From the NCBI GenBank assembly GCA_002359215.1, contig DEMN01000006.1, positions 186,001-250,000 of the forward strand: 64,000 nt of DNA. The letters are read 5' to 3'. Below the pieces are notes generated by a model. That model was not told where the DNA came from, made no database searches, and saw only the letters and a list, made by a program, of their open reading frames with translations. The DNA is from Flavobacteriales bacterium UBA2669 (lineage in GTDB: Bacteria > Bacteroidota > Bacteroidia > Flavobacteriales_E > Vicingaceae). Positions 8,223 through 17,241 of the stretch are shown here, in pieces (position 1 is the first letter of the stretch; the number at the start of each line of letters is the position of its first letter). The position numbers were made by a program, and so were the translations under genes.

Positions 8223-9578
8223 TTAACTATGGAAGAAGAACATAAAAGCATAACCTGCTACATAACCAATTAAGGCTAACCAAGCAATGTTTTTTAAGTA
8301 CCAAAAGAATGAGATTTTCTCCATACCCATAGCTACAACACCTGCTGCCGACCCAATAATTAACATACTACCTCCCGTTCCTGCTGCATAAGCTATAAAA
8401 TGCCATACATGGTCATCTATTGGAAAAACACTCATGTCATACATACCCATACTTGCTGCAACTAATGGAACATTATCTATAACTGCAGAACCTGCTCCTA
8501 GTAATAAAATGAATAATTCATTAGACATTACTTGTTGTACTTCTTGGCCAAAACTGAAAATTAACCCTAATGATTCTAAAGCAGCAACAGTCATTAATAT
8601 ACCTAAAAAAAATAGGATAGAAGGCATTTCAATTTTTGATAGTGCTCTAAATGTAGGACTGTTATGATGTCCTGCATCTTCTCCATGCTGCATTTGGTTT
8701 AAGCTGAATTTTTTATTTGTAATAAACTCTGCCACTAAGGCTACTATTGAAAGGGAAAACATCATACCAACATAAGGAGGTAAGTGGGTTACTGTTTTAA
8801 AGATAGGAACGAAAACAATTAAAGCTAAGCCTAAATATAGCATCAGTTTCCCTGTTTTTGTTGCTTGTTCGGTATCATCACCACTTTCAAATGTTCCTTT
8901 AAATGCAGGTAAAAAGCTTCCTATTAATACAGGAATTACCATACATATTAATGAAGGAATAATTAAATACTCTACTAATTTTTCAGCGGTTACTTTTTTA
9001 CCCATCCATAGCATAGTAGTGGTAACATCTCCAATTGGAGACCATGCTCCACCAGCATTGGCAGCTATAATAATTAATCCGGCATACCAAATTCTGTCTT
9101 TTGCATCAGGTAATAATTTTCTTAAAATGGTAATTAAAACTATGGTGGCAGTAAGGTTGTCAATAATTGCTGATAAAACAAATCCTAAAATAGCGACTAT
9201 CCAAAGTAAGGTTCTTTTTTTGTTGGTTTTAATAAAACCTTTTATAGTGGCAAAGCCATTAAAATGGTCAATGATTTCAACAATAGTCATTGCTCCAATT
9301 AGGAAAATTAATATCTCACAAGTTTTTCCAAAATGGTGGAGCAGTGTAGCTTCTAATAAGTGGTGTTTTTCCTCTGGTAAAAAATCGGCAAAACCTTCTA
9401 TTAACTTACTTGCATGAGAATCGAACCAACCTGTAAAATCTTGCAATCCGAATGCAACCCCTGTCCATGCAAGTGCCATCATGGCAAGGGCAGGGACTAA
9501 TTTATCAATTTTCAAGCTATGTTCAAGCGTAATTGCTAAATAACCTAAAACGAAAACTACTACTATAAAAACTTCCAT
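8223..9578 (-). CDS. nhaD: Sodium:proton antiporter, NhaD type
   Basis: The protein is a polytopic membrane transporter of the ion-transporter superfamily, exchanging cytoplasmic Na+ (or Li+) for protons. Its 451 residues include about a dozen hydrophobic segments. Diagnostic stretches are SAIIDNLTATIVLITILRK in the first half and SAVIDNVPLVAASMGMYDM in the second, the repeated (A/S)xIDN block with charged Asp in the membrane that marks NhaD. A histidine-rich loop between them (QMQHGEDAGHHNS) may be cytoplasmic. It has its own promoter with a short leader. It is common in marine or salt-exposed Bacteroidota. Monocistronic and convergent with the glycosyltransferase. Confidence 0.93.
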   Translation of the reverse strand: MEVFIVVVFVLGYLAITLEHSLKIDKLVPALAMMALAWTGVAFGLQDFTGWFDSHASKLIEGFADFLPEEKHHLLEATLLHHFGKTCEILIFLIGAMTIVEIIDHFNGFATIKGFIKTNKKRTLLWIVAILGFVLSAIIDNLTATIVLITILRKLLPDAKDRIWYAGLIIIAANAGGAWSPIGDVTTTMLWMGKKVTAEKLVEYLIIPSLICMVIPVLIGSFLPAFKGTFESGDDTEQATKTGKLMLYLGLALIVFVPIFKTVTHLPPYVGMMFSLSIVALVAEFITNKKFSLNQMQHGEDAGHHNSPTFRALSKIEMPSILFFLGILMTVAALESLGLIFSFGQEVQQVMSNELFILLLGAGSAVIDNVPLVAASMGMYDMSVFPIDDHVWHFIAYAAGTGGSMLIIGSAAGVVAMGMEKISFFWYLKNIAWLALIGYVAGYAFMFFFHS

Positions 9579-9606
9579 TGTTTATGTTTTTAGAAAAATT
9601 TGGAGA

Positions 9607-9636
9607 CAAATCTACAATAATATTATTTGCAAACAA
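9607..9636 (-). promoter_or_regulatory. nhaD promoter
   Basis: TAGATTTG (9607-9614, minus strand) fits TAnnTTTG and has TTG (9634-9636) 19 nt upstream. The ATG follows 28 nt downstream of the -7 element. Confidence 0.65.
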
Positions 9637-9642
9637 TAATTT

Positions 9643-10902
9643 TTAAACTAATTGTTTTAAGGCTAAACCAAAGGCGGTTTTAGCAATTTTAGTTTTAGAT
9701 TTATTTTCAGTGGCAGTGTTTTCAATAGCCTTTCTTATTGTTTCGGAAGTGTCTAAGAAAATTGCTTCGTCTTCCAATTGGTCTAAATCGTTGCTCATTA
9801 AGTAAGCAAAAACTCTTGCCATCCCACAGTTGGCAATAAAATCTGGAATTATACTAATATGATTATCTGCATAATCTGCAATGGAGCCAAAAAATATTTC
9901 AGGGTCTGCAAAAGGTACGTTAGCACCACAAGAAACTACTTCCATTCCTTTGGAAATCATTCGTTCAACTTGGTTTTGGGTAATTAATCTTGATGCAGCA
10001 CAAGGCAAAAATACTTCAGCATCTAAATCCCAAATTTTATCATTTACTTCATCAAAAGAAAGCATGTTGGGAGCATTTAATTTATTACCTAATTTGGTTA
10101 AGAATAATTCTTTAATCTCGGCTAAAGAAAATCCTTCAGCGTTGATTAGTCCTCCAACACTATCAATAATTCCAACAATTTTAGCCCCTTCTTGGGCTAA
10201 ATAATACGCTCCTGCTGAACCTACATTTCCCCATCCTTGAACGATTACCCTTTTATCTTTTAAGTTGCCTCCATAAATATTATAAAAATGTTTTACAGAT
10301 TCTGCCACACCATAACCGGTAATCATATCTGCTATTACGTATTTTCTCTCAACACTTGGTGTATATTTTGGATCTTCAATAACTTTTAAAACGCCTTGTC
10401 TCAACTGACCAATTCTATTTATCTTTTGAGCTTCTCTTGGCTGAAAATGACCGTTAAAAACACCTTCTTGAGGGTGCCAAACACCACAATCTTCAGTAAT
10501 TGGGATAACTTCATGAATTTCATCTACATTTAAATCGCCACCTGTTCCGTAATAATGTTTTAGCAATGGCGTTACCGCTGCATACCATCTTCTTAAAACG
10601 CCTTCTTTTCTTGGGTCATTAGGATCGAAATTAATTCCTGATTTTGCCCCACCAATTGGAGGTCCTGCAACAGTAAATTTTACTTCCATGGTTTTAGCTA
10701 AAGAAGTTACTTCATGTTTGTCTAAGCCTACTCTCATTCTTGTTCCACCACCGGCAGCACCACCTCTAAGAGAATTGATTACTACCCAACCTTGTGCTTC
10801 GGTTTCTGCATCGTTCCATTCAAAAACTATTTCTGGTTGTTTATTTTCGAATTTGTTAAGTAACTCTTTCATTTGTTCGGCTTCTATTATTGTTGCACTC
10901 AT
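9643..10902 (-). CDS. Glu/Leu/Phe/Val dehydrogenase family protein
   Basis: The enzyme should oxidatively deaminate an amino acid with NAD(P)+. The substrate domain shows GGTRMR (52-57), K75, the catalytic-lysine loop PPIGGAKSGI with K87, and the GTGGDLN motif with D123. The nucleotide domain has GWGNVGS at 223-229 in a Rossmann fold. At 419 aa it is close to hexameric glutamate dehydrogenase, but GGAKSGI departs from the KGGI usual there, so the substrate (Glu versus a branched-chain amino acid) is left open. The start codon lies 4 nt after the ccsBA stop, so translation is probably coupled to that upstream gene. It is followed by the independent nhaD transcript. Confidence 0.9.
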   Translation of the reverse strand: MSATIIEAEQMKELLNKFENKQPEIVFEWNDAETEAQGWVVINSLRGGAAGGGTRMRVGLDKHEVTSLAKTMEVKFTVAGPPIGGAKSGINFDPNDPRKEGVLRRWYAAVTPLLKHYYGTGGDLNVDEIHEVIPITEDCGVWHPQEGVFNGHFQPREAQKINRIGQLRQGVLKVIEDPKYTPSVERKYVIADMITGYGVAESVKHFYNIYGGNLKDKRVIVQGWGNVGSAGAYYLAQEGAKIVGIIDSVGGLINAEGFSLAEIKELFLTKLGNKLNAPNMLSFDEVNDKIWDLDAEVFLPCAASRLITQNQVERMISKGMEVVSCGANVPFADPEIFFGSIADYADNHISIIPDFIANCGMARVFAYLMSNDLDQLEDEAIFLDTSETIRKAIENTATENKSKTKIAKTAFGLALKQLV

Positions 10903-10906
10903 AATC

Positions 10907-13900
10907 TTATATCTTTTTAGTTTTATTGTACCAATTTTTAAAATAAGCTGCTACTGCTGTTATTATAACAATTACAATTAAATATGTTAGAGAAGTTGGG
11001 AAAGGCATACTGTCTCCTGCAGCATAAGAGTGTAAGCCTGATAAATAATAATTTACTCCAAAATAAGTCATTATTACTACTCCAATTCCTAATACAGCGA
11101 GTAAATTAAATAAATATTTTCCATTTGCTCCGGGGATAAGTCGTAAATGTAACAACATGGCGTAATACATTACAATTACCAATGCCCATGTTTCTTTAGG
11201 ATCCCATCCCCAATATCTTCCCCAACTCTCATTAGCCCAAATCCCTCCTAAGAAAGTTCCTATGGCAGCCATAAAAACACCAACAATTAGTGTCATTTCT
11301 ATGGTATAGGTAATTTGTTTAATGGTGTTGTCAATTCTGTTTTTGTTGTTATTGGTTTTAAATATCATCAACAATAAGTTAAGGAACCCAAGTAATGCTC
11401 CTAAGGCTAAAAATCCGTAGCTGCCCGTCATTATAGCAACGTGAATCATTAACCAATACGATTTTAAAACAGGAACTAAAGGTGTGATTTCCGGGTCGAG
11501 CCAGTTGAGGTTGGCAACAAATAAAATGATAAATGCTAACACTGCTGTTGATGCTAAAGACATTTTATTGGCTTTGGAGAAAATAAATCCTGCTAATAAC
11601 GTTGCCCAAGCTATAAAAATCATAGATTCATAACCGTTACTCCAAGGAGCATGTCCGGAAATATACCAACGAGCAGCCAATCCGCCTGTATGAGCTATAA
11701 AGTGAATGAACAGAATAATACTTAGTGCATTAATAGCCGTAGTTTTCCATTTTTTAGGATTAAAAATATCCATAAAAAGGAAGATTAGCATTAGGATACC
11801 TATGATGGCATAATGTTTAAATAAAAGGTTGAAAACATTGATTTTGTTGTAAGCTACTTCTACATTTATTTCTGTTTCACTTGGGTAAACAGAAGCTCCA
11901 AATTTCTTTTGATAATCATCCAAATATTTTAAAGTGCTATCGGCAATTTGCCAATCGTTTTCATCTAAAGATTGATGAATAGCATTAAAATAAAGTGGTA
12001 AGAATGATTTTACAAAAATAGAATCGTGTGTTTCAAATTTTTTGTAATCTAAAAAGCTATACCAAGTGTCGTTAGTGTCTTTATGTTTAGGGAAAAGTCG
12101 TAATAAACTTCCTTCATAAACCATGTAGCAAATGTTTATTCTTTCATCTACTTTAATTACTTCATCGTCATATTTAGAACGTTCTCCTGGTTTTTTTCTA
12201 GTAGCTTCTTTTACTTGTTCGCTCAATACATAATTAAAATCATGGTCAAAAAAATCGAAGAAAGTAGCGTAGTTGTTTTGGGCATTTAACTCTTTTTGGA
12301 GTTGTTCTATGTTTCTGTTGATGTAAATCATAGGTTGCTCTTGCCAATATCTCGGATTATAAAGCATTCCTAAAAGGACTTGTTCAGGAGTTTGTCCGTT
12401 AAGTTTGTCTTTACGAGCAACTTTTCTTAATACTTCAGAAGCCCAAGTATTAATGGGTTTTAGCCTCCCATCAGGAGATTGAATGATAATCTTTCCGAAT
12501 TTTTCGGCATGCGAAGCGTCCATTACTGTTTCTTCGCTATGTTGGTGACTGTCGTGGTTGTGTTGTGCTTTAAGTGCTGTGTTTGGAATAGATAAAAATG
12601 CTGCAATTAATAATAGGTTAGCAACTCGTTGTTTTTTCAGTTTATCAATACTTTTTCTTAAGGTTAAGAATCTTGATTTTTTGCTGAATAAGGTTAAAAT
12701 CATTCCTAAAAATAAAAAGAAATAACCAATATAAGTAACTGTTGTTCCCCAAAAATCATGGTTGACAGAAAGTACCGTTCCTAACTCATCATTATCATAA
12801 GAAGATTGGAAAAAACGATAACCATCATAGTCTAATACATTGTTCATGTAAATTCGTTGGGTATGCTCAAAACCTTCATTACGTTCATCATAAAGTGTTA
12901 CGTTACTTTCGTAAGAAGAAGGGCTGTTAGAGCCAGGATATCTTTCTAAGGTAAAGTCGTTTAGTTTAATTTTAAATGGCGTATAAAAATGCTTGGAACC
13001 ATAAGCAAGCGAAAAGTTTAAATCGTTTAGTTGAAAAATAGTTTTTGGAGAAACATAACCTCTACCACCAAAAAGTGTAACTTCTCTTGAGTCGTTACCG
13101 GAAATTACATCAACAACTAAAGCATCCTCTCCATTTTTATTGTTTTTGTTGGCACTAATTTTTTCAATTTTACTGTTTTGATGTGTTTCTTTAAAAACCA
13201 GCTGGACATTGTTTACAGTATATAATTTTCGTTGAGTGAAAAAGTGTGTTTCATTAGCATCTAATATTCCTGTAGTTTGGTCGTCCATGCTTAAGTAGGT
13301 AATGTCGTAAGGAGATTTAATGGTTATTCCGCTATCGGTATCATTAATCTGAATGGTTTCATCAAATTTATTATGGTTGTAGGAAACAGGTATTCCACCA
13401 AAATAAACAATTTTACCGTCTTCAATATATTGTGATACTCTTCCGCTCTGACCTGTAGTAACTATTTCTAAAATGGTTTTGCCATTTTCGGTAGGAATAA
13501 CCGTATCAATAGAATTGGGGATATAATCTTTGTATTTTACTTCTATTTCTTTTCCTTCAAAATTAAAACTATGGGAAAACTTTTCATTGTACCTAGGGTT
13601 TAAGAAAAGCAATTTATCAAAAGTATATTGCATTTTTTCATCATCCACCTTAAATTGAAAATAAGTATCTGCCGAAACTATTTTGTCGCTCATTTCACCT
13701 TCTCTAATGTGCATGCTTCCTTCATAACTAATGTAGCGAGTAATTCCTGCTCCAATAATTACAATAATAAAAGCCAAGTGAAACATTAAAATGGCTAATT
13801 TTTCCTTTCTATAAAGTTTGTATTTAAAAATGTTGCCTGAGAAGTTAATGGCCATTAAAACCATTAATACCTCAAACCATTTGGTATTAAAAATAATGGC

Positions 13901-14026
13901 TTTTGATGCGGGAGTGCCGTAATCATTTTCTATAAAGGTGGCTAATCCAATAGCAAAGGCGAAAATAAATAAAAGAACAGCAGTAAGTTTTGTTGAGAAA
14001 AGTATGTTTTTTATTTGTTCAAACAT
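10907..14026 (-). CDS. Cytochrome c biogenesis protein, ResB-CcsA fusion
   Basis: This 1039-residue membrane protein joins ResB (CcsB) and CcsA of the System II cytochrome c pathway, which carries haem outward and attaches it to apocytochromes. The N-terminal half has four membrane segments and a large periplasmic domain (about 90-430). A second periplasmic stretch with a His-rich patch (AQHNHDSHQHSEE) follows. The C-terminal half is CcsA, with about eight hydrophobic segments and the WWD-type haem motif WGRYWGWDPKETWALV. Conserved His residues flank it (FIAHTGGLAARW, LIHVAIMTGSYG). Fused CcsBA is known from Bacteroidota and epsilonproteobacteria. It has its own promoter and runs into the dehydrogenase gene 4 nt on. 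Confidence 0.93.
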   Translation of the reverse strand: MFEQIKNILFSTKLTAVLLFIFAFAIGLATFIENDYGTPASKAIIFNTKWFEVLMVLMAINFSGNIFKYKLYRKEKLAILMFHLAFIIVIIGAGITRYISYEGSMHIREGEMSDKIVSADTYFQFKVDDEKMQYTFDKLLFLNPRYNEKFSHSFNFEGKEIEVKYKDYIPNSIDTVIPTENGKTILEIVTTGQSGRVSQYIEDGKIVYFGGIPVSYNHNKFDETIQINDTDSGITIKSPYDITYLSMDDQTTGILDANETHFFTQRKLYTVNNVQLVFKETHQNSKIEKISANKNNKNGEDALVVDVISGNDSREVTLFGGRGYVSPKTIFQLNDLNFSLAYGSKHFYTPFKIKLNDFTLERYPGSNSPSSYESNVTLYDERNEGFEHTQRIYMNNVLDYDGYRFFQSSYDNDELGTVLSVNHDFWGTTVTYIGYFFLFLGMILTLFSKKSRFLTLRKSIDKLKKQRVANLLLIAAFLSIPNTALKAQHNHDSHQHSEETVMDASHAEKFGKIIIQSPDGRLKPINTWASEVLRKVARKDKLNGQTPEQVLLGMLYNPRYWQEQPMIYINRNIEQLQKELNAQNNYATFFDFFDHDFNYVLSEQVKEATRKKPGERSKYDDEVIKVDERINICYMVYEGSLLRLFPKHKDTNDTWYSFLDYKKFETHDSIFVKSFLPLYFNAIHQSLDENDWQIADSTLKYLDDYQKKFGASVYPSETEINVEVAYNKINVFNLLFKHYAIIGILMLIFLFMDIFNPKKWKTTAINALSIILFIHFIAHTGGLAARWYISGHAPWSNGYESMIFIAWATLLAGFIFSKANKMSLASTAVLAFIILFVANLNWLDPEITPLVPVLKSYWLMIHVAIMTGSYGFLALGALLGFLNLLLMIFKTNNNKNRIDNTIKQITYTIEMTLIVGVFMAAIGTFLGGIWANESWGRYWGWDPKETWALVIVMYYAMLLHLRLIPGANGKYLFNLLAVLGIGVVIMTYFGVNYYLSGLHSYAAGDSMPFPTSLTYLIVIVIITAVAAYFKNWYNKTKKI

Positions 14027-14088
14027 TTTGAATTTTTAGTGTATTTTATGTAAAGAAGTTGTTTAAAAATACAAGTTAAATAATGCCC

Positions 14089-14096
14089 CAAAATTA
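14089..14096 (-). promoter_or_regulatory. ccsBA promoter -7 element
   Basis: TAATTTTG on the minus strand fits TAnnTTTG, 63 nt before the ATG, inside the divergent gap with the DUF2520 gene. Confidence 0.5.
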
Positions 14097-14134
14097 GTTA
14101 ATTTTACTTGCTGAAAAGTTAAAAAAAAGAAATA

Positions 14135-14908
14135 TTGAAACCAATTAAAAGAATAAGCATAATAGGATCTGGAAATGTAGCTGCATCTGTTTCTAAAGCG
14201 ATTGTAAACAAGGGGTTTACGTTGGTTCAGGTGGTTGGTAGAAAAATAGTAAATGTACAAGCGTTACTTGCAAAGTTAAATTCTGAACAGCTTATAGAGG
14301 CGGTAACTGATTTTAATAGGTTAAATAAAGAAGTAGATTGTTTTATTGTTTGTGTTAATGATGATGCTATAGTAAGTGTTTTAAAGGATTTTCCCTTTAA
14401 AGATAAATTAGTTGTGCATACCTCTGGAAGTGTAGGCTTGAGTGTTTTTAGTGGATTTGAAAAGTATGGTGTTTTTTACCCTTTGCAAACATTTTCTAAA
14501 GAAAACCCTATAGCTTTTGATGAGGTACCTTTATGTATTGAAGGTAATTCAAAAGAGGTTGTTGATGAATTGATTGAGCTGGGAAAAACATTGTCGAATA
14601 AAGTAGTGGAACTTAATTCGCAGCAACGAGAGGTGTTACATTTGGCAGCCGTTTTTGCATGTAATTTTTCTAATTATATGTATCAGGTTGCAGATGAATT
14701 GACGACAAAAAACAAGATAGATTTTTCTATTTTATTGTCATTGATAAATGAAACGGCTAATAAAATTAAGAAGCAATCCCCTAAAGAAGCTCAGACAGGT
14801 CCGGCAAAAAGAAATGACCAGCAAACAATAGATAAACATTTAGCGATGTTGGAAGATAATCCAAATAAAGAGTTGTATCAGTTAATTACGAAGTTGATAC
14901 AGCAATAA
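14135..14908 (+). CDS. Rossmann-like protein with DUF2520 domain
   Basis: The protein starts at a TTG codon (14135); no ATG is available nearby and the next residues (MKPIKRISIIGSGNVA) form the first strand and glycine loop of a Rossmann fold, so an earlier or later start would break the domain. Residues 1-120 resemble the NADP-binding domain of pyrroline-5-carboxylate reductase and ketopantoate reductase-like enzymes. Residues 125-257 are the helical DUF2520 domain, with the family stretch LHLAAVFACNFSNYMY. The catalytic role of this family is not established. It diverges from ccsBA. Confidence 0.85.
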   Translation: MKPIKRISIIGSGNVAASVSKAIVNKGFTLVQVVGRKIVNVQALLAKLNSEQLIEAVTDFNRLNKEVDCFIVCVNDDAIVSVLKDFPFKDKLVVHTSGSVGLSVFSGFEKYGVFYPLQTFSKENPIAFDEVPLCIEGNSKEVVDELIELGKTLSNKVVELNSQQREVLHLAAVFACNFSNYMYQVADELTTKNKIDFSILLSLINETANKIKKQSPKEAQTGPAKRNDQQTIDKHLAMLEDNPNKELYQLITKLIQQ

Positions 14909-14954
14909 ATGTTGTGTTGAAAGCTTACGATTAATAGTATTTATCTCTTCTGTT

Positions 14955-15069
14955 CGTCATTCCTGCGAATGCAGAAATCTTTTTAGTAACGAATGTGTTA
15001 CAAATGTATCTGAGGAAATGGAGATTCCCGATAATTTTTTCGTTACACTTAAAAATTTCGAGAATGACG
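14955..15069. repeat. Degenerate palindromic repeat (MITE-like)
   Basis: The element is bounded by CGTCATTC (14955-14962) and GAATGACG (15062-15069), a perfect 8-bp inverted repeat. Inside, GTAACGAA (14986-14993) pairs with TTCGTTAC (15039-15046). The flanks contain the phrase CCTGCGAATGCAG, seen in dispersed intergenic repeats of many bacteria. There is no transposase. It may fold as a long hairpin downstream of the DUF2520 gene. Confidence 0.6.
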
Positions 15070-15082
15070 TTTAACAATTAGT

Positions 15083-15625
15083 TTATTTGCTATAATTGTA
15101 TTTGTCATGAAAAGCTTCCCAATTGAAAACGAAATTAGCGGTAGCTTCATCCAATCTTTTTAATAACATCGGATTTGGACTTTTCATGTTTTTAAAATAA
15201 TCATCTTGGAAATCGTATAGGTTGTATTTTCCAAAAATAGCTTTAGAAATAGCGTAAACTTTGTTTTTAGAGGGAAAGTTTATTTTAGATAAATAGCTTT
15301 GATAATTGTTGATGGCTTTAGTAAAGTCTTCAACGCTTACATCAAAAATTTCGCTCGTTTTTTCTAAAATTATAGCCTTTAAGCTGTCGCTTTCATAAGC
15401 ATCAAAGTAATCGTCAATTAAATCTAAGTTGACTGCAAAAACAATTAGTGTGAACTGATCATCATTAGCAACGGATAGTTGAGGAGATTTTACAAATTCG
15501 GGAGCATCATTTAAAATGCCAACAATTTCAGGGAATCCACTATCTATTGTGTTGAGAATCGAATTAATAAATATGTTGGCAGCAACATCTTCTTTAATTT
15601 TTTTCTTTTTGAATAGTGTGAACAT
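15083..15625 (-). CDS. Hypothetical protein, 180 aa
   Basis: I do not recognise this protein. It starts with a short basic patch (MFTLFKKKKIKED), has no signal peptide or membrane segment, and is acidic overall with many Asp and aromatic residues, for example NLDLIDDYFDAYESDS and KYNLYDFQDDYFKNM. Predicted secondary structure would be mostly helical. Codon and base use match the neighbours, so it looks native and coding. It lies between the palindromic repeat and the 38-bp palindrome, without an operon partner. Function unknown. Confidence 0.7.
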   Translation of the reverse strand: MFTLFKKKKIKEDVAANIFINSILNTIDSGFPEIVGILNDAPEFVKSPQLSVANDDQFTLIVFAVNLDLIDDYFDAYESDSLKAIILEKTSEIFDVSVEDFTKAINNYQSYLSKINFPSKNKVYAISKAIFGKYNLYDFQDDYFKNMKSPNPMLLKRLDEATANFVFNWEAFHDKYNYSK

Positions 15626-15738
15626 AACTGTTGTTTAATTAATTAACACAAAACTAAAAGATGTTTAAGGTGTATTTAATGTTAAGGGAATGTGTTTTTC
15701 AACAAAGTTATTCACAAAAAAAGCAAAATTGTTAATAA

Positions 15739-15776
15739 AATATCTAGGCTTACTGCTAGCAGTAAGCCTAGATATT
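15739..15776 (-). terminator. 38-bp perfect palindrome, terminator of the PLP enzyme gene
   Basis: Each arm of 19 nt (for example AATATCTAGGCTTACTGCT) is the exact reverse complement of the other. It lies 23 nt past the stop of the trans-sulfuration gene and is followed on the minus strand by TTTATTAAC. The symmetry allows it to act in both directions. Confidence 0.65.
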
Positions 15777-15799
15777 AAATGGTTGTTTTAAAAATAAAA

Positions 15800-16999
15800 T
15801 TAGCTTACCTTATCTAAACATTGTTTGATAACTTGGTAAGTACGTTCAGCGTTGTTGTCTAATCCTATAGAAACTCGTACTAATCCTTCTGTTAAACCTA
15901 TTTGTTTTCTTTCTTCTTCAGGAATTTCTGATGAAGTGCTACCACCCGGAGCACTAAACAAAGTTTTGTACGAACCTAAACTTACTGCCAAATAGCCTAC
16001 GTTGTTATTTTGCATTTCTTCCATTAAAATATTGGCTCTTTCTTTGGTTTTCATGTCTATTACAAACAGGCCACCAAAGCCAAATTCTTCATTGTACATG
16101 GTTTTCATTAACTCATGTTGCGGATGGTTGGCTAATCCAGGATAAGTTATTTTAAAACCATTTTTATCTAATTTTGAGGCAATGTGTAATGCGTTTGCAC
16201 TGTGTTGTTTCATTCTAATGTGTAGCGTTCTTAAATTCTTAAGAATACCTGCAGAACGGAAACTGTCTAATACAGGACCTAACAACATACTTGCTCCATT
16301 ATTTACATCAGAAAGAGAATCAATAAATTCCTTAGTTCCACAAATACAACCGGCAACACAATCGCTCATTCCGTTAATGAATTTAGTCATACTGTGTACA
16401 ACAATGTTAGCTCCCATTTCGGCAGGAGAGAATATCATTGGCGAAAAAGTATTGTCCACCACTAATTTGCAGTTGTGTTCTTTTGCTAATTTAGATAAAG
16501 CTGCTATATTAGAGATTTCTAACATAGGGTTGCTCATCGTTTCGCAGTAAATTATTTTGGTGTTAGGTGTTATGGCTTTTTTTACTAACTCCATATTAGT
16601 TGTATCAACAAAGTTAGTTGTAATGTTGAATTTTGGTAAAAAGTTTTTGAAGAAAGCATAAGTACCACCGTAAATGGTTCTGCTGGAAACTACTTCATCG
16701 CCTGCATTACAAAGTTGTAAAATTACATTGGTAATAGCTGCCATTCCCGAACCTGTAACAGAAGCACTTTCTGTGCCTTCTAGTTGAGCTAAGGCTTGAG
16801 AAAGGTACTTGTTCATTGGGTTCCAATGTCTGGAGTATAGGTAACAGCCTTCAATTTCGTGTTCAAAAATTTCTTCCATCTTGCCTGCCTGTAAAAAAGT
16901 GTAGGTAGAAGAATCTGTAATAGAAGGATTTACTCCTCCAAATTCACCAAAATATTGTAAATCTTGAATATTGTCTGCGGGTTGTAATTTTTTGCTCAT
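15800..16999 (-). CDS. PLP-dependent trans-sulfuration family enzyme (methionine gamma-lyase/cystathionine gamma-synthase-like)
   Basis: The 399 residues belong to the Cys/Met metabolism PLP family (fold type I). The cofactor lysine sits in VHSMTKFINGMSDCVAG; upstream are SGMAAITNVILQL (phosphate-binding region), the stacking Tyr of SSRTIYGGTY, and the Asp of LVVDNTF, which contacts the pyridine nitrogen. The C-terminal GLVRVSIGLD block is typical. Members cleave or form C-S bonds in methionine, homocysteine or cystathionine metabolism; the sequence alone does not settle which. No met or cys biosynthesis gene is adjacent, which slightly favours a degradative lyase. It has its own promoter and terminator, so it is monocistronic. 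Confidence 0.88.
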   Translation of the reverse strand: MSKKLQPADNIQDLQYFGEFGGVNPSITDSSTYTFLQAGKMEEIFEHEIEGCYLYSRHWNPMNKYLSQALAQLEGTESASVTGSGMAAITNVILQLCNAGDEVVSSRTIYGGTYAFFKNFLPKFNITTNFVDTTNMELVKKAITPNTKIIYCETMSNPMLEISNIAALSKLAKEHNCKLVVDNTFSPMIFSPAEMGANIVVHSMTKFINGMSDCVAGCICGTKEFIDSLSDVNNGASMLLGPVLDSFRSAGILKNLRTLHIRMKQHSANALHIASKLDKNGFKITYPGLANHPQHELMKTMYNEEFGFGGLFVIDMKTKERANILMEEMQNNNVGYLAVSLGSYKTLFSAPGGSTSSEIPEEERKQIGLTEGLVRVSIGLDNNAERTYQVIKQCLDKVS

Positions 17000-17019
17000 A
17001 GTTTTAAAATTTTATTTGG

Positions 17020-17027
17020 CAAAAGTA
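17020..17027 (-). promoter_or_regulatory. Promoter -7 element of the trans-sulfuration enzyme gene
   Basis: TACTTTTG on the minus strand fits TAnnTTTG, 20 nt before the ATG. The leader is too short for a SAM riboswitch. Confidence 0.5.
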
Positions 17028-17186
17028 ACAATTTTAGGATGTTTTATTTGGTGTAATTCGCAAAATATAATTTTGAATTTTAACAAAATAGCATTTGAAA
17101 GCGTATTTTATTTGTTGGTGATTTATGGAGAATGATTTTGTTACTTGTTAGTCAGTGAAATATAAAAAACAACTTATTAAAGCATA

Positions 17187-17222
17187 AAAAAACCAACTAG
17201 CTTATGTGTTAGTTGGTTTTTT
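17187..17222 (-). terminator. pruA terminator
   Basis: A 13-bp stem (17187-17199 with 17210-17222, core AACCAACTA) has A/T runs at its base on both sides. It lies 19 nt past the pruA stop codon and would work in both directions. Confidence 0.8.
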
Positions 17223-17241
17223 CATTTTTTGAAAAAGATGC

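Noticed and set aside
9019..9417. A 132-codon plus-strand ORF opposite nhaD
   Set aside because: It mirrors hydrophobic codons of the antiporter and has no recognisable domain or start signal.
17000..17241. Possible SAM riboswitch before the trans-sulfuration enzyme
   Set aside because: The promoter element leaves a leader of under 20 nt, too short for any known SAM riboswitch.
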